Positions 1 to 5,191 of a stretch of DNA of 5,191 nt are shown piece after piece. Numbering within the stretch: position 1 is the stretch's first letter; every line of letters begins with the position of its first letter. The notes beneath the pieces are model-generated. The model was not told the origin of the DNA, did not search any database, and worked only from the letters and a program-made list of their open reading frames with translations. Both the position numbers and the translations under genes were made by a program. This DNA is from Frankiales bacterium (lineage in GTDB: Bacteria > Actinomycetota > Actinomycetes > JAFAQI01). The stretch lies in NCBI GenBank assembly GCA_019246495.1, contig JAFAQI010000151.1, positions 1-5,191 of the forward strand. Direction: 5' to 3'.

Positions 1-508
1 GCTGGCGATCGAGCTCGCGGGCTCGGTCCCGATGGTCTGGGGTGCCGGTGTGGTCGGACCGGTGTCGGCGTACCGCTTTGCCTGTCAGCTCGCGGAGAAC
101 GCGAAGACGCCGTGCGTGCAGGGCGCGCTGCCGGAGGCGCACCACAACCAGGTCGTCGCCTTCGAGAGCGCTCTCCTCTCCGGTGACGACGGCGACTTCT
201 TCCGGGACCGCGTCGACGAGCCGGAGTCAACGCGGTTGCGGCTCGTCGTCGTGCACGACGACGACGGCGACGACGAGAGCAAGCAGCGGGTCAGCGCGTC
301 CGTCGAGCTCGCGGAGGCGCATGCCCTCGCGGTCTCGCGGCTGACCTCGTCCGGGACGTCCGCGGTCGAGCGGCTCGCGTCACTCGTCGGCCTCATCGAC
401 TACGCGACGGTCTACGTCGCGCTGGGCGCGGGAGTCGACCCGACACCGATCGCGCCGATCGACGAGCTGAAGTCGGCGCTACGGCGGGAGAGCGGCGCTC
501 TCCCGTAG
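1..508 (+). CDS. SIS-domain bifunctional phosphoglucose/phosphomannose isomerase-like protein, 3' part
   Basis: Only the C-terminal 168 residues are present; the reading frame is open from base 2, so the start lies outside the window. Family knowledge: these cytosolic SIS-fold enzymes interconvert glucose-6-P or mannose-6-P with fructose-6-P. Usual length is about 350-380 aa, so roughly half is missing. Seen here: the conserved block ENAKTPC at visible residues 32-38, followed by ALPEAHHNQ at 42-50. The Glu of ENAK and the His before Asn match the catalytic Glu and His of archaeal PGI/PMI enzymes. The C-terminal signature [14 protein letters not shown] (144-157) is typical of the bact-PGI_C domain. 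An acidic loop, HDDDGDDES, lies at 85-93. The gene ends 10 nt before ahcY, so cotranscription is possible. In actinobacteria this protein sits in a mannose/GDP-mannose gene neighbourhood, but the actual isomerase activity is inferred. The MVWGAG methionine at base 32 is internal, because the family-like sequence continues upstream of it. Confidence 0.88.
   Translation, partial: LAIELAGSVPMVWGAGVVGPVSAYRFACQLAENAKTPCVQGALPEAHHNQVVAFESALLSGDDGDFFRDRVDEPESTRLRLVVVHDDDGDDESKQRVSASVELAEAHALAVSRLTSSGTSAVERLASLVGLIDYATVYVALGAGVDPTPIAPIDELKSALRRESGALP
243..264. repeat. Perfect 22-bp palindrome inside the isomerase gene
   Basis: The left half TCGTCGTCGTG is followed directly by its exact reverse complement, giving 11 self-complementary base pairs centred between bases 253 and 254. 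In RNA it could form a 9-bp stem with a TGCA loop. It is read as Val-Val-Val-His-Asp-Asp-Asp. GTC (Val) and GAC (Asp) are reverse complements, so a valine strand followed by an acidic loop can generate such a palindrome without selection on DNA structure. No function is assigned. Confidence 0.5.
485..505 (+). terminator. Hairpin at the end of the isomerase gene, just before ahcY
   Basis: CGGGAGAGC (485-493), loop GGC, GCTCTCCCG (497-505): a perfect 9-bp GC-rich stem formed by the last seven sense codons, ending immediately before the TAG stop. No T-tract follows, so it is not a classical intrinsic terminator. GC-rich actinobacteria often have hairpins lacking a U-run. It could weaken readthrough into ahcY, protect a 3' end, or affect ahcY initiation, since the stem ends 13 nt before the ATG. 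The structure is visible; the role is inferred. Confidence 0.35.
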
Positions 509-511
509 GCT
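506..511 (+). promoter_or_regulatory. Candidate -10 element of a leaderless ahcY promoter
   Basis: TAGGCT fits the actinobacterial TANNNT -10 pattern and overlaps the upstream stop codon. Seven nucleotides separate it from the ahcY ATG, the spacing expected if transcription starts at or next to the A of the ATG. No good Shine-Dalgarno sequence is present; the only purine-rich candidate near the start is a weak TAGG. Bases 482-489, where a -35 box would lie, do not resemble TTGACA. Cotranscription with the upstream gene is the alternative. Confidence 0.3.
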
Positions 512-518
512 TGACCGC

Positions 519-1952
519 ATGGACTTCAAGGTTGCGGACCTGTCATTGGCCGAGTTCGGCCGCAAGGAGATCACCCTCGCCGAGCACGAGATGCCCGGAC
601 TGATGGCCATGCGGGACGAGTACGGCGCGAGCAAGCCGCTCACCGGCGCCCGGATCACCGGCTCCCTGCACATGACGGTCCAGACCGCGGTCCTCATCGA
701 GACCCTCGTCGCGCTCGGCGCCGAAGTCCGCTGGGCTTCCTGCAACATCTTCTCGACGCAGGACCACGCCGCCGCGGCCGTCGTCGTCGGCCCGGACGGC
801 ACTCCCGACAACCCGCGCGGCGTCCCGGTGTTCGCCTGGAAGGGCGAGTCGCTCGAGGAGTACTGGTGGTGCACCGAGCAGGTGCTGCGCTGGCCGGCGG
901 GGTCGGCCGGACCCAACATGATCCTCGACGACGGCGGTGACGCGACGCTGCTCGTGCACAAGGGCGTTGAGTACGAGAAGGCCGGTGCCGTGCCCGACCC
1001 GTCGACGACCGACAACGAGGAGTTCGCCGTCATCCTCGGTGTGCTCCAGCGGTCGTTCGACGAGGACCCGATCCGCTGGACGACGATCGCCAACGGCATC
1101 AAGGGCGTCACCGAAGAGACGACGACCGGTGTGCACCGGCTCTACCAGATGCACGAGCGCGGCGAGCTGCTGTTCCCGGCGATCAACGTCAACGACTCCG
1201 TGACGAAGTCGAAGTTCGACAACAAGTACGGCTGCCGGCACTCGCTCATCGACGGCATCAACCGCGGCACCGACGTCCTCATCGGCGGCAAGGTCGCAGT
1301 CGTCTGCGGTTACGGCGACGTCGGCAAGGGCTGCGCGGAGTCGCTGCGCGGTCAGGGTGCGCGCGTCATCGTCACGGAGATCGACCCGATCTGCGCGTTG
1401 CAGGCGGCGATGGACGGCTACCAGGTCGCGACGCTCGAAGACGTCCTCGACACCGCCGACATCTTCGTCACGGCGACCGGCAACTTCAACATCATCACCG
1501 CGTCGCACATGGAGCGGATGAAGCAAGGCGCGATTGTCGGCAACATCGGTCACTTCGACAACGAGATCGACATGGCCGGCCTGGCGAAGCTTCCCGGCGT
1601 ACGCCGCAACAACATCAAGCCGCAGGTCGACGAGTGGATCTTCGCCGACGGACACTCCATCCTCGTGCTGTCCGAGGGTCGTCTGCTCAACCTCGGTAAC
1701 GCGACCGGACATCCGTCGTTCGTCATGTCGAGTAGCTTCACCAACCAGACCATCGCGCAGGTGGAGCTGTTCACGAAGACCGACGACTACCCGGTCGGCG
1801 TCTACGTGCTGCCGAAGCACCTCGACGAGAAGGTCGCCCGGCTGCATCTCGACGCGCTCGGCGCCAGGCTGACGACGCTCTCGCAGGAGCAGGCTGACTA
1901 CATCGGCGTACCGGTCGAGGGCCCGTTCAAGTCCGACACCTACCGCTACTGA
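519..1952 (+). CDS. ahcY: Adenosylhomocysteinase (S-adenosyl-L-homocysteine hydrolase)
   Basis: This cytosolic NAD+-dependent enzyme reversibly splits S-adenosylhomocysteine into adenosine and homocysteine. That relieves product inhibition of methyltransferases and feeds the activated-methyl cycle. The protein is 477 aa, normal for the long bacterial form. It carries the roughly 40-residue insert (about 147-190) that the human enzyme lacks. Visible motifs: H51 and T53 in the substrate domain; LDDGGD at 136-141; EETTTG at 199-204; [17 protein letters not shown] at 223-239, where K230, D234, N235 and C239 match human K186, D190, N191 and C195; NAD-binding GYGDVGKG at 264-271; [11 protein letters not shown] at 341-351 with H345; GNATGHPSF at 393-401 with H398; and the C-terminal lid KSDTYRY with K471 and Y475, which reach into the partner subunit's NAD site. 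Nothing catalytic is missing. The ATG at 519 gives the family-typical N-terminus ([17 protein letters not shown]). It lies 10 nt after the isomerase stop and converges on the RDD gene. Confidence 0.98.
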   Translation: MDFKVADLSLAEFGRKEITLAEHEMPGLMAMRDEYGASKPLTGARITGSLHMTVQTAVLIETLVALGAEVRWASCNIFSTQDHAAAAVVVGPDGTPDNPRGVPVFAWKGESLEEYWWCTEQVLRWPAGSAGPNMILDDGGDATLLVHKGVEYEKAGAVPDPSTTDNEEFAVILGVLQRSFDEDPIRWTTIANGIKGVTEETTTGVHRLYQMHERGELLFPAINVNDSVTKSKFDNKYGCRHSLIDGINRGTDVLIGGKVAVVCGYGDVGKGCAESLRGQGARVIVTEIDPICALQAAMDGYQVATLEDVLDTADIFVTATGNFNIITASHMERMKQGAIVGNIGHFDNEIDMAGLAKLPGVRRNNIKPQVDEWIFADGHSILVLSEGRLLNLGNATGHPSFVMSSSFTNQTIAQVELFTKTDDYPVGVYVLPKHLDEKVARLHLDALGARLTTLSQEQADYIGVPVEGPFKSDTYRY

Positions 1953-1962
1953 CGGAGGTCAG
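1949..1962. other. Small stem-loop across the ahcY/RDD convergent stop codons
   Basis: CTGAC (1949-1953), loop GGAG, GTCAG (1958-1962). This 5-bp stem contains the ahcY TGA and the reverse-strand stop of the RDD gene. A second weak stem follows inside the RDD tail: CCGGGC (1963-1968) with GCCCGG (1979-1984). Neither is strong and neither has a T-run, so a terminator role is possible but poorly supported. The 6-nt intergenic gap leaves no other room for one. Confidence 0.2.
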
Positions 1963-2831
1963 CCGGGCGGCGCGAACGGCCCGGGCGACTGCTGCGGCGG
2001 TTCGGCGGATGGCGGCACTGGCAGCGGTGCTGTGGCGGGAGCCGTCAACGGAGTTGTGGCGGGCGGCGGCGCGAGCCGGCTGAGCTCGCGCCGGCGGCGC
2101 TCGGCGAGGACCGCCGACAGGTAGGCCCACGGCGGAGTGCCGGCCGGTGGCGGCGCGGTTCGGGTGAGCAGCTCGCCGGTGAGCCGCTGCCCGATCTGCT
2201 CGCGCGCCCATGGAGCGAGCTGGGCGCTGCGGCCGAGGAAGTGCCGGATCTCGAGCGCCAGAGCGTCGTCGACGCGGCTGAGGTCGAGTGCCTCGGCCCA
2301 CCCCGCGAGCGGCGCCGGCATCAACGGTGGCGGTGCCGTCTTGGCCGGCACCCGCTCCTGCACGACGATCGTTCCTGCTGCGAGGTCACCGAGCCGCTTC
2401 GACCGTTGGTTCACGAGCATGCAGACGAGTGCGGGCACGAACTGGAACACGCCGGGACGTTCGACGACGACGCCGACCAGTCCGCGGACGAACGCGTGCC
2501 GGAACCGGATCGGCCCGCCGTCGTCGCGGAGGACGCGCAGCCCCATGATCGCCTTGCCGGGCGTCCGTCCCCGGGCCAACGTCTCGAAACCGACGGGGAA
2601 GCCGAGCACCACGACCACGACCGCGACGAGAAGTCCGGTGAGCAGCGCGGCGAGATCCGCGCCGTTGTCGACCGCCGCGACCAGCCAGATCGCGAGGAGG
2701 AGCAGCACTCCCTGGATCAGCAGGTCGATCGCGGCCGCGATGCCGCGCGAGCCGACGCCGGCGGTGCGCAGCTCGAGCGCGACCGCCTCGCCGGTGACCA
2801 GCGGGTCGCCGTACGGCGAGTCGACACTCAC
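1959..2831 (-). CDS. RDD-family integral membrane protein with cytosolic helical region and Pro/Ala-rich tail
   Basis: RDD proteins are small multi-pass membrane proteins, mostly of unknown function; a few have been linked to ion transport or stress. This one has 290 aa. The RDD core spans about residues 12-160: SRGIAAAID (R29, D36) leading into a first membrane segment (about 31-53), a second at about 60-83, the loop GRTPGKAIMGLRV (88-100), RHAFVRGLVG (111-120), a third hydrophobic segment (about 117-140), and KRLGDLAAGTIVV (145-157). Residues 160-255 look cytosolic and mostly helical, with a run of basic residues (ERRRRE, 244-249). Residues 255-290 are a low-complexity Pro/Ala/Thr tail, probably disordered. 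The GTG at 2831 is chosen because the core follows at the usual distance and no ATG lies upstream in frame near it. A GAGG at 2847-2844 is a possible, rather distant Shine-Dalgarno. The gene is divergent from the SpoIIM-family gene (20 nt) and convergent with ahcY. The family call is firm; the function is unknown. Confidence 0.92.
   Translation of the reverse strand: MSVDSPYGDPLVTGEAVALELRTAGVGSRGIAAAIDLLIQGVLLLLAIWLVAAVDNGADLAALLTGLLVAVVVVVLGFPVGFETLARGRTPGKAIMGLRVLRDDGGPIRFRHAFVRGLVGVVVERPGVFQFVPALVCMLVNQRSKRLGDLAAGTIVVQERVPAKTAPPPLMPAPLAGWAEALDLSRVDDALALEIRHFLGRSAQLAPWAREQIGQRLTGELLTRTAPPPAGTPPWAYLSAVLAERRRRELSRLAPPPATTPLTAPATAPLPVPPSAEPPQQSPGPFAPPG
2806..2819. promoter_or_regulatory. 14-bp perfect palindrome, candidate operator for the divergent RDD/SpoIIM genes
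   Basis: TCGCCGTACGGCGA is perfectly self-complementary and lies in codons 5-9 of the RDD gene, just upstream of the SpoIIM-family start. A related site, TCGCCGTACATCAA at 2871-2884, matches at 11 of 14 positions and lies in early codons of the SpoIIM-family gene. The two centres are 65 bp apart and bracket the 20-nt intergenic gap. By my rough estimate, about one perfect 14-bp palindrome would be expected by chance in a GC-rich window of this size. The location, not the palindrome alone, makes it a candidate. Confidence 0.28.
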
Positions 2832-2836
2832 GCCGG

Positions 2837-2842
2837 TAGTCT
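2837..2842 (+). promoter_or_regulatory. Weak candidate -10 element before the SpoIIM-family gene
   Basis: TAGTCT fits TANNNT and lies in the 20-nt gap between the two divergent GTG starts, with 9 nt to the + strand GTG. That would allow a leaderless or nearly leaderless transcript, consistent with the absence of a Shine-Dalgarno sequence in bases 2832-2851. The spacing is slightly long, and no -35 box at the right distance is convincing (TCGACA at 2821-2826 is only 10 nt away). Confidence 0.2.
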
Positions 2843-2851
2843 GCCTCGCCA

Positions 2852-3862
2852 GTGGACATCGACGCGTTCGTCGCCGTACATCAAGCGGAATGGTCGCGGC
2901 TCGAACAGCTGACTCGGCGGGCTGCGCGGCCCGCCCGGATGTCGGGTGCGGAGGTCGACGAGCTCGTCGCGGCGTACCAGGTCGTCGCCACGCATCTGTC
3001 GGTCATCCAGACCCGGTCGCCGGACCCAATGCTCGTCGCCCGGCTGTCGCGGATCGTCACGGCCGCCCGCGCCGCTGTCGTCGGCGCGCGCACACCGGCG
3101 TGGAAGCAGGTCGCCGAGTTCTTCCTCGTCGTGTTCCCTGCGTCCGTCTATCGCAGCCGGCACTGGTGGATCAGCGCGGCCGTGCTGTCGCTTGGCGTCG
3201 CGTTTGCCCTCGGCGTGTGGGTCGACACGCATCCGCACGTGCAGCGCGCGCTGCTGCCGCCGCAGGATGTCCAGGATCTCGTCAACCACCAGTTCGCGGA
3301 CTACTACAAGGCGAGTCCGGCGCACGACTTCGCGTTGCACGTGTGGACCAACAACGTGTGGGTCTCTGCCGTCGTGCTGGTCGGTGGTCTCGGGCTGGGC
3401 GTCTTGACGATCTACTCACTGTTCACCAACGTCGCAAATGTCGGCGTCATCGGCGGCTACATGTTCGCCGCGGGCAAGGGCGGGCTGTTCCTGGGGCTCA
3501 TCTGCCCGCACGGCATCCTCGAGCTGACCGCAGTGTTCGTCGCCAGCGGCACAGGTCTGCGGCTCGGCTGGACAATCGTCGATCCCGGCCCGCGACGCCG
3601 GGCGGACGCGCTTGCCGAGGAAGGCCGAGCGAGCATCGTCATCGCTCTCGGTCTCGTCGTCGTGCTCGCGGTGTCGGGGGCGATCGAGGCGTTCGTCACG
3701 CCGTCCGGGCTGCCGACGTGGGCTCGGGTCGGCATCGGCGGGCTCGCCGAGGCTGCGTTCCTGACGTACGTCTGGACGTTCGGGCGGCGCGCCGTGCTGG
3801 CGGGCCACACTGGCGACCTCGATGCCGACCTCCGCGGCGACGTGCTCCCGGTCAGCGGCTGA
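2852..3862 (+). CDS. Stage II sporulation protein M (SpoIIM/DUF95) family integral membrane protein
   Basis: In endospore formers SpoIIM belongs to the SpoIID-M-P engulfment complex that remodels peptidoglycan. Actinobacterial members occur in non-endospore formers and their role is unknown. The protein has 336 aa, longer than the roughly 215-aa Bacillus SpoIIM. Residues 1-100 form a soluble N-terminal region starting with the family-like DIDAFVAVHQAEWSRLEQL. Predicted membrane segments are at about 105-123, 170-190, 195-212, 213-238, 260-282 and 291-310. Conserved SpoIIM features are the NN pair (167-168) before the second segment, the GGYMF loop (201-205), and the hallmark PHGILEL (219-225), with H220, G221 and E224 leading into GTGLRLGW (233-240). 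The GTG at 2852 is chosen because the conserved N-terminus begins there; the first internal ATG is residue 30 and would delete it. The gene is divergent from the RDD gene, with which this family is commonly paired, and converges on a monooxygenase gene. The sporulation name should not be read as proof of sporulation. Confidence 0.92.
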   Translation: MDIDAFVAVHQAEWSRLEQLTRRAARPARMSGAEVDELVAAYQVVATHLSVIQTRSPDPMLVARLSRIVTAARAAVVGARTPAWKQVAEFFLVVFPASVYRSRHWWISAAVLSLGVAFALGVWVDTHPHVQRALLPPQDVQDLVNHQFADYYKASPAHDFALHVWTNNVWVSAVVLVGGLGLGVLTIYSLFTNVANVGVIGGYMFAAGKGGLFLGLICPHGILELTAVFVASGTGLRLGWTIVDPGPRRRADALAEEGRASIVIALGLVVVLAVSGAIEAFVTPSGLPTWARVGIGGLAEAAFLTYVWTFGRRAVLAGHTGDLDADLRGDVLPVSG

Positions 3863-3892
3863 GCCGCGAGGTCAGGCCGACAGCGGCTCGGC
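3858..3892. terminator. Candidate shared terminator hairpin between the convergent SpoIIM-family and monooxygenase genes
   Basis: GCTGAGCCGC (3858-3867) can pair with GCGGCTCGGC (3883-3892): ten pairs including one G-U on the + strand transcript, with a 15-nt loop. The opposite transcript has one A-C mismatch in the same stem. The stem includes the + strand TGA (3860-3862) and the loop includes the - strand stop (3872-3874). A shorter competing stem, GCGGC-TGA-GCCGC (3855-3867), is also possible. There is no T-run. The position between two convergent genes only 9 nt apart fits a bidirectional terminator, but this is inference. Confidence 0.38.
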
Positions 3893-5191
3893 GGACTTGC
3901 GCTCGGCGACCGGTGCGGAGAACTGGAGGATGCCGTCCTCGAGCGGACCACGCTTGAGCAGCAGCACGTCGCGGATGTAGTTCTGGTAGAGCCGCCACGG
4001 TGCCGCATTGCCTTGCTTCGGGAAGTTGTGTACGGAGCGCTGCACGTAGCCGGACGCCAAGTCGACGAACGGGTTCGACGGCAGCTCTTCGTCAGCCCAC
4101 GGCGCGACGACCTTCGTGTAGCCGTGCTCGTCCATGTGCGCGACGATCCGGCAGAAGAACTCACATGCGAGGTCGCACTTGAGCGTCCACGATGCGTTCG
4201 TGTAGCCGATCGCGATGAGCAGGTTCGGCACACCGCTCAACATCAAGCCCTTGTAGCCGACCGTCTCCGGCAGCGAGATCGGCTTGCCATCGACGACCAG
4301 CTGGATGCCGCCGATCGCCAGCATGTTCAAGCCGGTCGCCGTCACGATGACGTCGGCCGGGAGCTCCTGCCCTGAGGCGAGCTGCACGCCGGTCTCGGTG
4401 ATCGTCGTGATGGTGTCGGTGACGATCGACGCCGCGGCGGAGCTGACGGCCTGGAACAGGTCGCCATCGGGGACGAGGCACAACCGTTGGTCCCACGGGT
4501 TGTAGCGCGGCGCGAAGTGCGTGTCGATGTCGTATCCGGCCGGCAGTTGCTGCTGAAGCCCCTTGCGGATGAACCGCTTCATCACCTCGGGCCGGCGCCG
4601 GCTCAGCTGGTAGCTGAACATCGTCAGCAGCACGTTCTTCCAGCGGACGATCGCGTACGCCGTCTTCGCCGGCAGCCTCCGGCGTAGCGCATCGGCGATG
4701 CGGTCGCGAGCCGGCAACGCGACGACGTAGGTCGGTGATCGCTGAAGCATCGTCACGTGCGCGGCGGTCTCGGCCATCGCGGGCACGAGTGTCACGGCGG
4801 TGGCTCCACTGCCGATGACGACGACGCGCTTGCCGGCGTAGTCGAGGTCTTCGGGCCAGTGCTGCGGATGCACGATGCGACCGGTGAAGCGTTCGGTGCC
4901 CGGGATCTCCGGCGTGTAGCCCTCGTCGTACCGGTAGTAGCCGGTACACGTCAGCAGCATGCGGCAGGTCACCTGCTCGGTTCGACCGCTCGCCGTCTCG
5001 GTGATGTCGACGGTCCACTGCGAATCTGCGGAGGACCACTCCGCTCGCACGACTCGGCGGTTGAACCGGATGAGGCGGTCGACGCCGTAGTCGCGGGCCG
5101 TGTCCCGGATGTAGTCGAGGATCGATGGCCCGTCGGCGATCGCCTTCGGCTGCTCCCAGGGCCGGAACGAGTAGCCCAGCGTGAACATGTC
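3872..5191 (-). CDS. EthA-like flavin-containing Baeyer-Villiger monooxygenase, 5' end cut off
   Basis: FAD/NADPH-dependent monooxygenases of this type insert oxygen next to ketone carbonyls or oxidise sulfur and nitrogen groups. Mycobacterium tuberculosis EthA, which activates ethionamide, is the closest relative I recognise. Visible are 439 residues to the stop. The frame is open at the window edge; compared with EthA as I recall it, about 57 N-terminal residues are missing, including the FAD-binding GxGxxG. Visible motifs, counting the first residue as 1: the BVMO fingerprint FTGRIVHPQHWP (102-113, pattern FxGxxxHxxxW); the NADPH Rossmann motif VVVIGSGATAVTLVP (123-137); HVTMLQRSPTYVV (145-157); NPWDQRLCLVPDGDLF (231-246); the second-dinucleotide motif IVTATGLN (282-289); IGYTNASWTLKCDL (328-341); and PWRLYQNYIRD (398-408). 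No internal stop or frameshift is seen. The native substrate is unknown. The promoter and any EthR-type regulator would lie beyond the window. It converges on the SpoIIM-family gene with a 9-nt gap. Confidence 0.93.
   Translation of the reverse strand, partial: DMFTLGYSFRPWEQPKAIADGPSILDYIRDTARDYGVDRLIRFNRRVVRAEWSSADSQWTVDITETASGRTEQVTCRMLLTCTGYYRYDEGYTPEIPGTERFTGRIVHPQHWPEDLDYAGKRVVVIGSGATAVTLVPAMAETAAHVTMLQRSPTYVVALPARDRIADALRRRLPAKTAYAIVRWKNVLLTMFSYQLSRRRPEVMKRFIRKGLQQQLPAGYDIDTHFAPRYNPWDQRLCLVPDGDLFQAVSSAAASIVTDTITTITETGVQLASGQELPADVIVTATGLNMLAIGGIQLVVDGKPISLPETVGYKGLMLSGVPNLLIAIGYTNASWTLKCDLACEFFCRIVAHMDEHGYTKVVAPWADEELPSNPFVDLASGYVQRSVHNFPKQGNAAPWRLYQNYIRDVLLLKRGPLEDGILQFSAPVAERKSAEPLSA

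Noticed and set aside
251..280. GAC-rich run as a microsatellite or slippage site
   Set aside because: It is interrupted by GGC and GAG codons, encodes a plausible acidic loop, and the frame continues to the expected C-terminus.
495..520. SAH riboswitch upstream of ahcY
   Set aside because: Only 10 nt separate the genes. The 9-bp hairpin is far too small and lacks the multi-helix arrangement of SAH riboswitches, so the aptamer would have to lie in the upstream coding sequence, where I see nothing like it.
543..1847. Long reverse-strand open frame (434 codons) opposite ahcY
   Set aside because: Its translation is low-complexity (D/V/R/L-rich) with no family features. It is the GC-bias shadow of a certain ahcY.
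2939..2941. ATG as an alternative start for the SpoIIM-family gene
   Set aside because: It would remove the first 29 residues, including the family-like N-terminal segment; the GTG at 2852 keeps it.
3582..3600. 6-bp stem CCCGGC/GCCGGG in the SpoIIM-family gene as a terminator
   Set aside because: It lies well inside the coding sequence, is short, and is followed by coding sequence with clear membrane segments.
2137..3957. Very long + strand open frame (606 codons) spanning the RDD and SpoIIM-family genes
   Set aside because: It runs antisense to one well-supported gene and out of frame through another. The Arg/Ser/Ala-rich product has no domain signature.
4928..4947. 7-bp inverted repeat GTACCGG/CCGGTAC in the monooxygenase gene
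   Set aside because: It is mid-gene, encodes the conserved Tyr-rich segment, and has a length expected by chance in GC-rich DNA.
4161..5039. Second reverse-strand open frame (292 codons) within the monooxygenase gene
   Set aside because: It is out of frame with a strong EthA-like reading frame and its Arg/Ala/His-rich product is typical of a shadow frame.
1..5191. Mobile element, CRISPR array, tRNA or defence island
   Set aside because: No transposase, integrase, direct-repeat array, tRNA fold or nuclease/effector genes are visible. Coding density is near complete with household and membrane genes.

Overview
The window comes from a GC-rich actinobacterium (Actinomycetota). The evidence is the strong G/C bias at third codon positions, the actinobacterial-type S-adenosylhomocysteinase, a divergent RDD/SpoIIM-family membrane pair, and a mycobacterial EthA-like monooxygenase. 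The genus cannot be fixed from sequence alone. The order sugar-isomerase (SIS) gene, ahcY, RDD, SpoIIM is one I recall from many actinobacterial chromosomes, so most of the window looks like core chromosome rather than a mobile island.

Layout. (1) Bases 1-508, + strand: 3' end of a SIS-domain bifunctional phosphoglucose/phosphomannose isomerase-like gene, cut by the window edge. (2) 519-1952, +: complete ahcY, 10 nt downstream. (3) 1959-2831, -: complete RDD-family membrane protein, convergent with ahcY across a 6-nt gap. (4) 2852-3862, +: complete SpoIIM/DUF95-family membrane protein, divergent from the RDD gene with only 20 nt between two GTG starts. (5) 3872-5191, -: EthA-like FAD/NADPH Baeyer-Villiger monooxygenase, convergent with the SpoIIM gene across 9 nt and missing about 57 N-terminal residues beyond the window edge. 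Only about 45 nt lie outside coding sequence. No stretch over 300 nt lacks a gene, and I see no tRNA, rRNA, CRISPR array, insertion sequence or attachment site.

How the genes relate. AhcY removes S-adenosylhomocysteine in the activated-methyl cycle. The upstream isomerase belongs to sugar-phosphate/mannose metabolism and is probably only a chromosomal neighbour. The RDD and SpoIIM-family proteins are both integral membrane proteins of unknown role in this group. Their shared 20-nt start region suggests coordinated expression. The monooxygenase has no obvious link to the others.

Regulatory signals must sit inside or at the edges of coding regions. Candidates are a 9-bp hairpin plus a TAGGCT -10-like hexamer immediately before ahcY (leaderless geometry), a perfect 14-bp palindrome with a degenerate second copy flanking the RDD/SpoIIM start region, and a 10-bp stem spanning the SpoIIM/monooxygenase convergence. 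A perfect 22-bp palindrome lies inside the isomerase gene. I found no clearly undescribed system. The most open biology is the RDD/SpoIIM pair.
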